Below are positions 1 to 8,200 of a stretch of DNA of 60,628 bases, piece after piece; within the stretch, counting starts at the first letter, position 1; every line of letters starts with the position of its first letter. The stretch lies in NCBI GenBank assembly GCA_002350525.1, contig DEFA01000020.1, positions 1 through 60,628 of the forward strand. Reading direction: 5' to 3'. The DNA comes from Lachnospiraceae bacterium UBA2864. GTDB lineage: Bacteria > Bacillota > Clostridia > Lachnospirales > Lachnospiraceae. The translations under genes were made by a program, and so were the position numbers. Under the pieces are notes generated by a model. It did no database searches. It was not told where the DNA came from and saw only the letters and a program-made list of their open reading frames with translations.

Positions 1-521
1 GTCGTGGTACTGTTGCTACTGGTAGAGTAGAGAGAGGTACACTCCACATGAACGACGAGCTTGAGATCCTTGGTATCAAGGAAGATGTTAAGAAGACAGT
101 CGTTACAGGCATCGAGATGTTCCGTAAGCTTCTTGATGAGGCTCAGGCTGGTGATAACATCGGTGCACTCCTTCGTGGTGTAAACCGTGATGAGATCCAG
201 AAGGGTCAGGTACTTGCTAAGCCGGGTACAGTTACATGCCACAAGAAGTTTACAGCTCAGGTTTACGTTCTTACAAAGGATGAAGGTGGACGTCATACAC
301 CTTTCTTCAACAACTATCGTCCACAGTTCTACTTCAGAACAACAGATGTTACAGGTGTTTGCAACCTTCCTGCAGGTACAGAGATGTGCATGCCTGGTGA
401 TAATGTAGAGATGACAATCGAACTCATTCACCCAATCGCTATGGAGCAGGGTCTTACATTCGCTATTCGTGAAGGTGGTAGAACAGTAGGTTCAGGCCGT
501 GTTGCTACTATCATTGAGTAA
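1..521 (+). CDS. tuf: Elongation factor Tu, 3' part (partial at window edge)
   Basis: The open frame runs in from the window edge (first full codon at base 3) and ends at a TAA. The visible 172 residues are domains 2 and 3 of the translation GTPase EF-Tu, which carries aminoacyl-tRNA to the ribosome. Diagnostic stretches are GRVERGTLHMNDELEILGI, the domain 2 segment GDNIGALLRGVNRDEIQKGQ, the domain 3 segment TPFFNNYRPQFYFRTTDVTG and the C-terminal EGGRTVGSGRVATI. The GTPase domain lies outside the window. Codon use is strongly biased, as expected for a highly expressed gene. An ATG at 48 is internal to the protein and is not the start. Confidence 0.97.
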   Translation, partial: RGTVATGRVERGTLHMNDELEILGIKEDVKKTVVTGIEMFRKLLDEAQAGDNIGALLRGVNRDEIQKGQVLAKPGTVTCHKKFTAQVYVLTKDEGGRHTPFFNNYRPQFYFRTTDVTGVCNLPAGTEMCMPGDNVEMTIELIHPIAMEQGLTFAIREGGRTVGSGRVATIIE

Positions 522-552
522 TTAGCAGATATAGCATTTAGTTAAGATTATA

Positions 553-592
553 ACAGCCACTGCAAGCTATGCTTGCAGGTGGCTGTTTTTTT
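553..592 (+). terminator. Intrinsic terminator after tuf
   Basis: A long GC-containing stem (CAGCCACTGCAAGC pairing with GCTTGCAGGTGGCTG, with one wobble or mismatch) is followed by eight T residues, 31 bases after the tuf stop codon. Confidence 0.92.
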
Positions 593-662
593 GCGCCCTG
601 GATTCGATAAACTATAAGTTTTTTTGTGCCGTTACGAGATTCGGAAGTTTGATATTAACTAT

Positions 663-700
663 TGTTAATTGTGAACATAGTGTGATACAATAACTATGTT
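663..700 (+). promoter_or_regulatory. Promoter of the Na/Pi cotransporter gene with an overlapping inverted repeat
   Basis: TTGTTA (663-668) and TACAAT (686-691) are separated by 17 bases. A TGA just before the -10 gives an extended -10 element. A 7-bp inverted repeat, AACATAG (674-680) and CTATGTT (694-700), brackets the -10 and could be an operator. The regulator is unknown. The leader from here to the ATG at 778 is about 80 bases. Confidence 0.65.
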
Positions 701-777
701 TGCGCTTATGAATATACAAGCTGAAATATATAAGAGATTTTTAAACAAAACCTATATATCAGGGGAGAACTTAATCA

Positions 778-3081
778 ATGGATATTATAGCAATTATAAA
801 GCTTCTCGGAGGCGTGGGACTTTTCCTGTATGGAATGAGTCTTATGGGTTCGTCACTTGAAAAGCTTGCAGGTGGTAAACTTGAGAAGATTCTTGAAATG
901 CTGACAACCAGTAAGAAGAAGGGAGTCGGTCAGATTAAGGGCTGGGTATTCGGTACCGGCGTAACGGGTATTATTCAGAGTTCGGCTGCCGTAACCCTTA
1001 TGGTATGCGGTTTTGTAAATGCCGGAATTATGAAACTTACACAGGCACTTCCGGTTGTCTTTGGAGCGAATGTCGGTAGTACGGTAACAGCACAGATCCT
1101 ACGACTCGGAGATATCGCATCCGACAATATTATCCTGCAGCTGCTTAAACCGTCGTCATTTGCGGCAATGCTTCTGGCGGTCGGTGCATTTATAGTTCTG
1201 TTCTCAAAGAAGAAGAAGCTTAAAGATGTTGCGGGCATCCTGGTAGGTCTTGGAATGCTTTTCTACGGTATGACGATCATGGAAGGTACATTTGAACCTC
1301 TCAGGTCTTCAGAACAGTTTAAAAGCTTCTTTACGTCGTTTAAGAACCCTATCCTGGGACTTCTTATAGGCCTTGTTCTGACAGCCATTATTCAGAGTTC
1401 CAGTGCGTCTGTCGGTATTCTTCAGTCGCTTACTTCGACAGGACTTATAACTTATTCGATTGCGATTCCTGTTATCATCGGTATGAATATCGGTAAATGT
1501 ATGCCGATCGTACTTGGTATGCTTGGTTCGAACAAGAAGGCAAGAAAGGTATCCGTAAGTTACCTTTTATTCAATATATTCGGAGCTGTGTTCTTTATGG
1601 TGCTTATATATGCTCTGCACTACACAATAGGACTCGGATTCTTTGACAATGTAGTAAACAGAGGTAATATAGCCAATGTACATCTTTTGTTCAACATTGG
1701 TACCAGTATATTTATGCTGACTATTACAGATAAGGTGGCTAAGATATGCGATAAGATTGTCGGTGAGGATGAAGAGAACGAAGCAGATAAGGAGCTTATG
1801 AAGCTCGATCCGATGCTTCTCAATACTCCTGTAGTTGCCCTTGAGCAGTGCAAGCAGCTTATCACTAAGATGGGTGAGGCAATCGTAGAGAATTATAAGA
1901 CAGCCACAAGGATGATCTACAAATATGATGCCGAAGCATTTCCTAAGATGGAAGCGAGAGAGAACTTTATAGATAAATGTGAGACGGCACTGTCCTCATA
2001 TGTTGTGAGAATCGATCGTCATAGACTCACAACGAGTGATAAGCTTGTCGTATCGGAAATACTTAATTCTATTAGCGATTTCGAGCGAATGGGCGACTAT
2101 TGTATGAACATCGCCTATGTTGCTCAGGATAAGAATGAGAAGAAGATTCACTTCTCGCCTTACGGACACAGAGAAGTTGACACTATAGTCGGAGCTGTGG
2201 AGTATACACTTGATACGGTATTTGAAGCATTTAAGAACGATGATGCATCTCTTGCCGTAAGAGGTGAACCGCTTTCCGAAGTAATAGATAATCTTAAAGA
2301 AATAATAAAATCTCACCATGTTGAAAGACTTCAGGCAGGAGACTGCAGTATTGAAGGCGGCGTATCGCTCTTCGATCTTATTAACAGTTTTGAACGTATA
2401 GCTTCACATGCAGCGAATATTTCCCTTCATGTTATAAAGCGTGTGAAGGGAGATTCGGACTTTGATGAAATGCATGGCCACGCAACGGACATTTTCAGCG
2501 AGGAATATAAGGCACTTCACCATTACTATGAATCACAGTATATCGATCCGATACTTCGTCCGATGACAGAGGATGAGATGAAGGCCATTCTTGAAGACAG
2601 ATCCCGTCGAGAAGCCGAGTGGTATGGCAGAAACGAGATTAAATCCGAACCTGAGAAGATCGAGGGAGAGAAGGATAAGAAGAAGGCTGAGAAGTCAAAG
2701 AACGAGGATAAGGGCGGTAAGTCCGAAAAGCACGAAAAGTCTGAGAAGACTGAGAAACATGAAAAGTCCGATAAATCGGAAAAGTCCAAGAGGGACGAAA
2801 AATCCGATAAGGCAAAAAAAGAAAATAAAGAAAACAGGGACGAAAAGTCCAAAAAAGATGAAAAAGACGGTAAGCCGGATAAAGACGATGACAGAATGGA
2901 AAAGGCAAAAAGTATTGAGATAGAAGAACTTACCGATGAGGAAGAAGAGTGGGATGAAGTTACGGAACAGCTTAAACGAGATGACAGAAATCTTCCTTAC
3001 AATAAAGATGACAAGGCCGATAAGCTGAAGAAATATAACAAATCCCATTCAAAGAAAAATCAGTCTAAAAAGAAAAAGTAA
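778..3081 (+). CDS. Na/Pi cotransporter family protein with PhoU domain and charged tail
   Basis: A 767-residue membrane protein. Residues 1 to about 330 form two inverted NptA/PNaS-type transport repeats. Each has the glutamine-serine signature of sodium-phosphate cotransporters: GIIQSSAAVTLM near residue 63 and AIIQSSSASVGI near residue 203. Residues about 350-590 are helical and match the PhoU-like domain often fused to these bacterial transporters. It probably imports phosphate with sodium at the cytoplasmic membrane. The last 150 or so residues are unusual: lysine/glutamate/aspartate/serine-rich, with irregular EKSEK/DEKSDK units, probably disordered. The ATG has an AGGGGAG site upstream. 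The gene is monocistronic, with a promoter at 663 and a terminator at 3109. The family call is firm; the substrate is inferred. Confidence 0.9.
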   Translation: MDIIAIIKLLGGVGLFLYGMSLMGSSLEKLAGGKLEKILEMLTTSKKKGVGQIKGWVFGTGVTGIIQSSAAVTLMVCGFVNAGIMKLTQALPVVFGANVGSTVTAQILRLGDIASDNIILQLLKPSSFAAMLLAVGAFIVLFSKKKKLKDVAGILVGLGMLFYGMTIMEGTFEPLRSSEQFKSFFTSFKNPILGLLIGLVLTAIIQSSSASVGILQSLTSTGLITYSIAIPVIIGMNIGKCMPIVLGMLGSNKKARKVSVSYLLFNIFGAVFFMVLIYALHYTIGLGFFDNVVNRGNIANVHLLFNIGTSIFMLTITDKVAKICDKIVGEDEENEADKELMKLDPMLLNTPVVALEQCKQLITKMGEAIVENYKTATRMIYKYDAEAFPKMEARENFIDKCETALSSYVVRIDRHRLTTSDKLVVSEILNSISDFERMGDYCMNIAYVAQDKNEKKIHFSPYGHREVDTIVGAVEYTLDTVFEAFKNDDASLAVRGEPLSEVIDNLKEIIKSHHVERLQAGDCSIEGGVSLFDLINSFERIASHAANISLHVIKRVKGDSDFDEMHGHATDIFSEEYKALHHYYESQYIDPILRPMTEDEMKAILEDRSRREAEWYGRNEIKSEPEKIEGEKDKKKAEKSKNEDKGGKSEKHEKSEKTEKHEKSDKSEKSKRDEKSDKAKKENKENRDEKSKKDEKDGKPDKDDDRMEKAKSIEIEELTDEEEEWDEVTEQLKRDDRNLPYNKDDKADKLKKYNKSHSKKNQSKKKK

Positions 3082-3108
3082 ATAAGTATTCGGATTCAAT
3101 GTAAACAA

Positions 3109-3153
3109 ATACCGGCAATCGTAAGATAACTTGCAATTGCCGGTATATTTTTC
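3109..3153. terminator. Bidirectional terminator between convergent genes
   Basis: An 11-bp perfect stem, ATACCGGCAAT (3109-3119) and ATTGCCGGTAT (3136-3146), is followed on the + strand by ATTTTTCTT. It lies between the + strand cotransporter and the - strand hydrolase and could serve both. Confidence 0.85.
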
Positions 3154-3171
3154 TTGTATTTATATGGCCGT

Positions 3172-4101
3172 TTACTGATGACGGTTTAACCAGTCGTTTA
3201 TAAAATCATATGTTTCCGCTTTACGAGGCTCATTAAGAATCTCGTGACGCATGTCTTCAAAAAGCTTGCATTCTATATCGGTTATTCCGGCCTCAACATA
3301 TTTGTTATATACGTACTTTACTCCCTTTCCGAGATTTCCTACAGGATCAAGTTCGCCTGATATCAGAAGTATCGGAAGATCCTTCGGAATTTTGTTAATG
3401 TGCTTCTTTTGGTTTACATAATATACAGTGCTCAGAAGCGCATCATATCCGTTGAGAGTAAATGTAAATGTACATCTTGGATCACTGTAATATTTTTCCA
3501 TTATATCGGGATCGCTGCAGATCCAGCTGTTCGACTTATCTATACCATGTAAGTCATACATTTTATATGGAGCGGTATAAGTCATATCGCGTATAGTCTT
3601 GCTTCTGTGATGCCAACCCTTGGCTTTGGCCATGGTTTTAATGGCTGTAAGACCGGCGAGGGTAGTAGCATCATTCTCCTGACCTGTTCCGACAATTATA
3701 ACACCGGATAACCCTTCTGCCTTCAGTGAAATGTATCTTCTGAGAAGATAAGAGCCCATACTGTGACCGAGGATATAATAGGGGAGCGCCGGGTACTTGC
3801 TCTGAGCCGCAGAACGTACACGATGTATATCCCTGATAAGGGCATCTGCCGGACTGTTGTCGGCTATATAACCCCAGTTTTCAATACTTGTAACAGACTG
3901 GCCGTGTCCGAGATGATCATGTCCGAAGACCACGTATCCCTGCCGGGTCAGATATTCAGCAAAGTCATTATAGCGTTCAATGTACTCGACCATACCGTGT
4001 ACGAGCTGGATGACGGCCTTGGGTTCTCCTTCAGGTATCCAGCAAACAACGTGGATATTGGTTTTTCCGTCACATGACGGAATACTATAGTTTCTCTTCA
4101 T
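3172..4101 (-). CDS. Alpha/beta hydrolase, monoacylglycerol lipase / lysophospholipase type
   Basis: A 309-residue serine hydrolase with no signal peptide. Residues 27-36 carry the strand with the oxyanion-hole HG (VIQLVHGMVE). Residues 60-68 have the FGHDHLGHG signature of the lysophospholipase/monoglyceride lipase group. The nucleophile elbow is GHSMG with Ser114. A candidate acid is the Asp of SGELDPVGN, and the candidate His is in MRHEILNEP near the C-terminus. It most likely hydrolyses short ester or monoacyl lipid substrates in the cytoplasm. The ATG (complement of 4099-4101) has GGGGA seven bases upstream. It is transcribed alone, convergent with the cotransporter. The family is firm; the substrate is not known. 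Confidence 0.9.
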   Translation of the reverse strand: MKRNYSIPSCDGKTNIHVVCWIPEGEPKAVIQLVHGMVEYIERYNDFAEYLTRQGYVVFGHDHLGHGQSVTSIENWGYIADNSPADALIRDIHRVRSAAQSKYPALPYYILGHSMGSYLLRRYISLKAEGLSGVIIVGTGQENDATTLAGLTAIKTMAKAKGWHHRSKTIRDMTYTAPYKMYDLHGIDKSNSWICSDPDIMEKYYSDPRCTFTFTLNGYDALLSTVYYVNQKKHINKIPKDLPILLISGELDPVGNLGKGVKYVYNKYVEAGITDIECKLFEDMRHEILNEPRKAETYDFINDWLNRHQ

Positions 4102-4299
4102 TGCAATCCCCTATTCCCTTCTACAATATGTAATCTAAAGCAGTTTCTGCAATCGAAACTTCAAATAAACAATTTATATAATAGCACAAAGGGGGATAAT
4201 CGGCAAATCGAGAAATCTTCGAGATATGTACATTTTTACCGAAAAAATATTGTGAAATTACCATTTTGTGAAAAAAAGATGATTTAAAATTGTAAAATA

Positions 4300-4327
4300 T
4301 TGACAAAAATATGGCATAGCGTATAAT
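4300..4327 (+). promoter_or_regulatory. Consensus sigma-A promoter for the first prepilin and its leader
   Basis: TTGACA (4300-4305) and TATAAT (4322-4327) match the consensus perfectly with a 16-base spacer. Transcription should begin near 4334, which gives an untranslated leader of about 230 bases before the prepilin ATG at 4566. The stretch from 4102 to 4299 is AT-rich and I see no gene in it. Confidence 0.85.
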
Positions 4328-4333
4328 GTAATC

Positions 4334-4565
4334 ATCTATTGCTATTCTAATATTTTGTGATAGATATCAATTATCTGCACAGGGTGAGAGCTGTGAGGAT
4401 GATTTGCGTTAACGATAGTATAGTGCAGTGCCGACCGTTAAGAGCGTTTAGGCATTCCGAAACTGCAGTATATGATTAAGTGGGTTGCCACTCGTGTGAG
4501 TTTATGATGCTTACATCAGATCGTTAGACTCTTATGAGCCAAAATACCCGGAAATGAGGGTGCTT
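4334..4565 (+). ncRNA. Structured 5' leader of the prepilin mRNA (candidate riboswitch, class unknown)
   Basis: About 230 transcribed, apparently untranslated bases rich in short perfect helices. ATCTAT 4334-4339 pairs with ATAGAT 4360-4365, and CACAG 4378-4382 with CTGTG 4391-4395. TTAACG 4409-4414 pairs with CGTTAA 4436-4441, crossing TGCAGT 4424-4429 with ACTGCA 4462-4467, so the two would form an H-type pseudoknot. AGTGG 4479-4483/CCACT 4488-4492 and ACTC 4490-4493/GAGT 4498-4501 are mutually exclusive. TGATG 4505-4509 pairs with CATCA 4514-4518. ACCC 4546-4549 pairs with GGGT 4558-4561, which contains the ribosome site of the gene at 4566. I did not recognise a known riboswitch core. The pairing is read by eye and was not computed. 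Confidence 0.45.
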
Positions 4566-5096
4566 ATGAAAAATCTTAAGAATGTAACCAACAAGGGATT
4601 TTCGTTGGTTGAGCTTATAATAGTTATCGCTATTATGGCTATTCTTGCTGCGGCTATTGCACCTGCTGTTATACGATATATAGATAAATCCAGACATGCC
4701 ATAGATGTTGATAATGCTGATGAGATTTCCAGAAGTATGGCAAATGAACTTCTTAAGGATGATCTTGATTTTGTGGATGATTCATCCCATTTTACTGTAA
4801 TCGTAACAAAGACAGGTACAACAGCGGAAGCCGTCGGAGTTCCGAACGCCGATGAACATATATTTAAAGTGTTTGAAGGAATCGGAATAACCAATTACAA
4901 TCCGCCGGTCGGCAACGGTTCCGATACGTTTACATGTACAACAACGGAATTGAATTGTAAATCCAAGAAGACGTCTTTTACGAACGACGGTTCGGATGTA
5001 TCCGTCGGAGGAACAAATATGAGTTCCATGTTCGCTTATAAGGTAGAGATGGACAGAGAAGGCGTGATAACCAAGTATATTTATTATATTGATTGA
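4566..5096 (+). CDS. Type IV prepilin (minor pilin candidate)
   Basis: A 176-residue class III-signal protein. A short basic leader ends at Gly11 (NVTNKG) and is followed by the methylated-Phe motif FSLVE with Glu at +5, then a hydrophobic helix (IIVIAIMAILAAAIAPAVI) and a variable globular part. It would be processed by a prepilin peptidase and assembled into, or at the tip of, a type IV pilus. The ATG at 4566 is preferred over 4554 because GAGGG lies five bases upstream of it and because this leader length is typical. The C-terminal part has two Cys residues in CTTTELNC that could form a disulphide loop. A structured leader precedes the gene and a terminator follows, so it is a separate transcription unit from the main pilus operon. 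Confidence 0.88.
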   Translation: MKNLKNVTNKGFSLVELIIVIAIMAILAAAIAPAVIRYIDKSRHAIDVDNADEISRSMANELLKDDLDFVDDSSHFTVIVTKTGTTAEAVGVPNADEHIFKVFEGIGITNYNPPVGNGSDTFTCTTTELNCKSKKTSFTNDGSDVSVGGTNMSSMFAYKVEMDREGVITKYIYYID

Positions 5097-5129
5097 TGAT
5101 TAAAACGTGATATTAATAAAGTGACGTAA

Positions 5130-5163
5130 ATAGGAGGTCTTGACGGGCCTCCTATATTTATTT
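5130..5163 (+). terminator. Terminator after the first prepilin
   Basis: ATAGGAGG (5130-5137) pairs with CCTCCTAT (5148-5155) across a ten-base loop and is followed by ATTTATTT. The T run is weak but the position, 34 bases after the stop codon, fits. Confidence 0.65.
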
Positions 5164-5190
5164 GAAATCAATAGGGGAAAATGATATTTT
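5162..5190 (+). promoter_or_regulatory. Possible promoter of the fused ABC exporter
   Basis: TTGAAA (5162-5167), a 17-base spacer and TATTTT (5185-5190), with TGA immediately before the -10 element. It starts right after the preceding terminator stem. Confidence 0.45.
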
Positions 5191-5247
5191 TATATTGTCG
5201 AAAAGTACGAAGAAAAACGGAACCATAATTATTTGAAGGGGAAGCAG

Positions 5248-8200
5248 ATGATTAAAACCAGACTAATAAAACTTCTAGACAGATCAATTAAATATGTGGT
5301 TTTTCAGGTTATCTGTCAATGGATAATGCTTTTATGCCAGATAGTGATCGTATTTAATATAGCGAAAACTACAGAGGATGTTGTGAATTATAATATTATA
5401 AAAAGCACATTAGCCGAAAGAGTATTTATTATACTTGTTGCAGCACTCATTAGATTTGTCATGGACCGGATGTATGTTAAAGCATCTTTTAGGGCAAGTG
5501 CGGATGTTAAGATTACAATCAGAGAAAAAATATATAGAAAGTTACTGGAACTTGGTTCGGATTACAGGAATCATATAAGTTCTGCAGAGGCGGTACAGCT
5601 TTCGACGGAGGGCGTTGAACAGCTGGAGGTGTATTTTGGTAAATATCTTTCTCAATTTGCCTATAGTTTACTGGCTCCGGTAACATTATTTGTGACTCTG
5701 CTATGGGTGGATTTTATATGTGCGGGTGTTTTGCTCGTTATGGTTCCTCTTATACCCGTAACTATTGTGATAGTTATGAAGATAGGCAAGAAGCTGTTAA
5801 AAAAGTATTGGGGGAGATATGCAGGACTCTCGGACAGCTTTCTTGAAAGCCTTAACGGACTTACTACTTTAAAGATATATGGAGCGGATGAAAGACGGGC
5901 AGAAGAATTAAAAGTGGAATCAAATGTATTTAGAAAGATCACGATGAAAGTTCTTTCTATGCAGCTTAATTCAACTATAGTTATGGACATTTTGGCCTAT
6001 GGAGGAGCTGCAGTCGGGATGGTGATTGCTCTTTCACATTTTGCTGCAGGAGATAACAGTATCTCGGATGTTATGATGATAGTTCTTCTATCAGCAGAGT
6101 TTTTCCTTCCGATGAGAGTTTTAGGCTCGTATTTTCATGTGGCAATGAATGGAATGTCTGCATGTGACAGAATGTTTGAGCTGCTCGATATTGGGGAAGA
6201 AACAGAAGAAAGCTCCGAATATGACGATGATGATTATGAAATCGAAGCGGAAGATAATACAGAGGAAACTGCCAAAAATGATATAGAAGAAACTGCCGGA
6301 AATGATATCGAAAGGGAAGATGATAGAATTCTCGGTGGGGAAGGAACGGAAATTACAAAGTTTGCTCCAATAGATATAGAAATTCGAAATCTATCGTATA
6401 TTTATCCTGATGGAAGAAAAGCAATTCAGGAAGCAGATATGGATTTTAAGAATTCGTCACTTACGGCAATTGCCGGATTATCCGGTTCGGGAAAAAGTAC
6501 GATTGCCGGAGTTTTATCCGGAATGAATAAAGATTATACGGGAAGTGTAAGACTGAATGGTGAAGAATTAAATGAAATAACAGAGGATGGTAAGCCTCAA
6601 GTTATTTTGGTTTCGGGAAAAAGCTATTTATTCACAGGTTCTGTTCGGGACAATCTTCGTATAGCCGATCCTACAGCGGATGATAACAAACTTGTTCAAA
6701 TATTAAAAAGAGTTAAAATGATGGATGTGCTTGAGACTAAAGGCGGCCTGGATGCATTTGTTTCCGATGGTGCTGATAATCTTTCGGGCGGGCAAAGACA
6801 GCGAATAGCATTTGCCAGAGCGGTTTTAGCCGATGCACAGGTGTATATATTTGATGAAGCAACTTCAAATATCGATATTGAGAGTGAACGTGTGCTTCTC
6901 AGAGAGATCAGGGAGCTTGCCAAAACAAAAACTGTAATACTTATATCTCACAGACTCAGTAATCTTGTTGAGTGCGATAAGATTTATTATCTGAAAGACG
7001 GATATATACGGGGATGCGATAACCATATAGGGTTATTGAAAGAAAATGATGAATATAAAGGACTGTTTCAACAACAGCAGAAGCTGGAGAATTATATCCG
7101 GCCGAATAATGTAAGGATTAAGAAGTATATAACAAATGATGCACTGAAGCAGTTAAAGGAAGACAGACATTCAGACTACAATGAGGATTTTGATACAGAA
7201 CAGGAAGATATCAATCTGCACAGACGTCCGGCGCTTATTATAATGGGTAAGATGATAAGACTTATCAGACCTCTTATTCCGATTATGTTTTTCGCAATCA
7301 TTCTTGGTTCGGTGGGACATTTACTTGCAATATCGCTGACTGTTCTGGCAGGTGCGGATCTGTTTGCAGGTTTCTTTACAAAAAACTTCTATTACAGTCT
7401 TTTGCTGATAGCAGTCTTAAGGGGAGTTTTACACTACGGAGAGCAATTCTGTAATCACTATATAGCGTTTAAAATACTTGCAAGTATAAGAAATAAAGTA
7501 TTTGAAAAAATGCGATCTCTTGCACCGGCAAAACTGGACGGAAGAGGAAAAGGTAATCTTGTGACATTACTGACATCCGATATAGAAAAGCTTGAAGTAT
7601 TCTATGCTCATACTGTTTCACCTATCATGATCGGAATAATTGTTTCGGCTACAATGATAGTCTTTATGTTTAAGAGATCGGCATTTGCTGCATTGGTCGG
7701 ACTTCTCGGTTATTATCTGGTCGGAGTTATAGTTCCGATAATAATAGGTAAACTGGGAAGAAAATCCGGTATGAAAGCCAGAGAAACTTTCGGAAAACTG
7801 AATAACACAGTCCTTGAATCTCTATATGGACTTGATGAGATCATTCAATTCGGATATGGGGAAAACAGACTAAGGATTATTAAAAGTGAATCTGAAAAAC
7901 TGATGAATGCTCAGGCTGATCAGAAGAAATTGGAAACGTATCAGAGAGCGTTCACAAATCTTATAATTCTTCTGACGGGAACTGCGGTTATGATGATCGC
8001 AGCCTGGCAGGTGGGATACGGAGCGATTCTCGGACTCGACTATATCATTCTCGTGACATCAATCTTAAGTTCTTTCGGACCGATGGTGGCATTATCTAAT
8101 CTGTCGAATAACCTTATATCGACACTTGCAAGCGGTGAAAGAGTTTTAAGGATACTTGAGGAACAGCCTAAAGTATCTGAAGTGGCTGAATCCGAAGCAG

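Noticed and set aside
2526..3048. Several 90-120-codon frames on both strands across the charged tail of the phosphate cotransporter
   Set aside because: They are low-complexity shadows of the Lys/Glu/Ser codon repeats and have no ribosome sites.
4378..4518. T-box leader suggested by AGTGGGTTGCCACT and nearby short stems
   Set aside because: The conserved TGGNACC antiterminator bulge is absent, no terminator follows, and the downstream gene encodes a pilin, not a synthetase or amino-acid gene.
4334..4565. Class I c-di-GMP riboswitch upstream of the first prepilin
   Set aside because: The GCAAA/ACGCAAAGCC core with its tetraloop receptor is not present in the leader. The leader is kept as an unclassified structured element.
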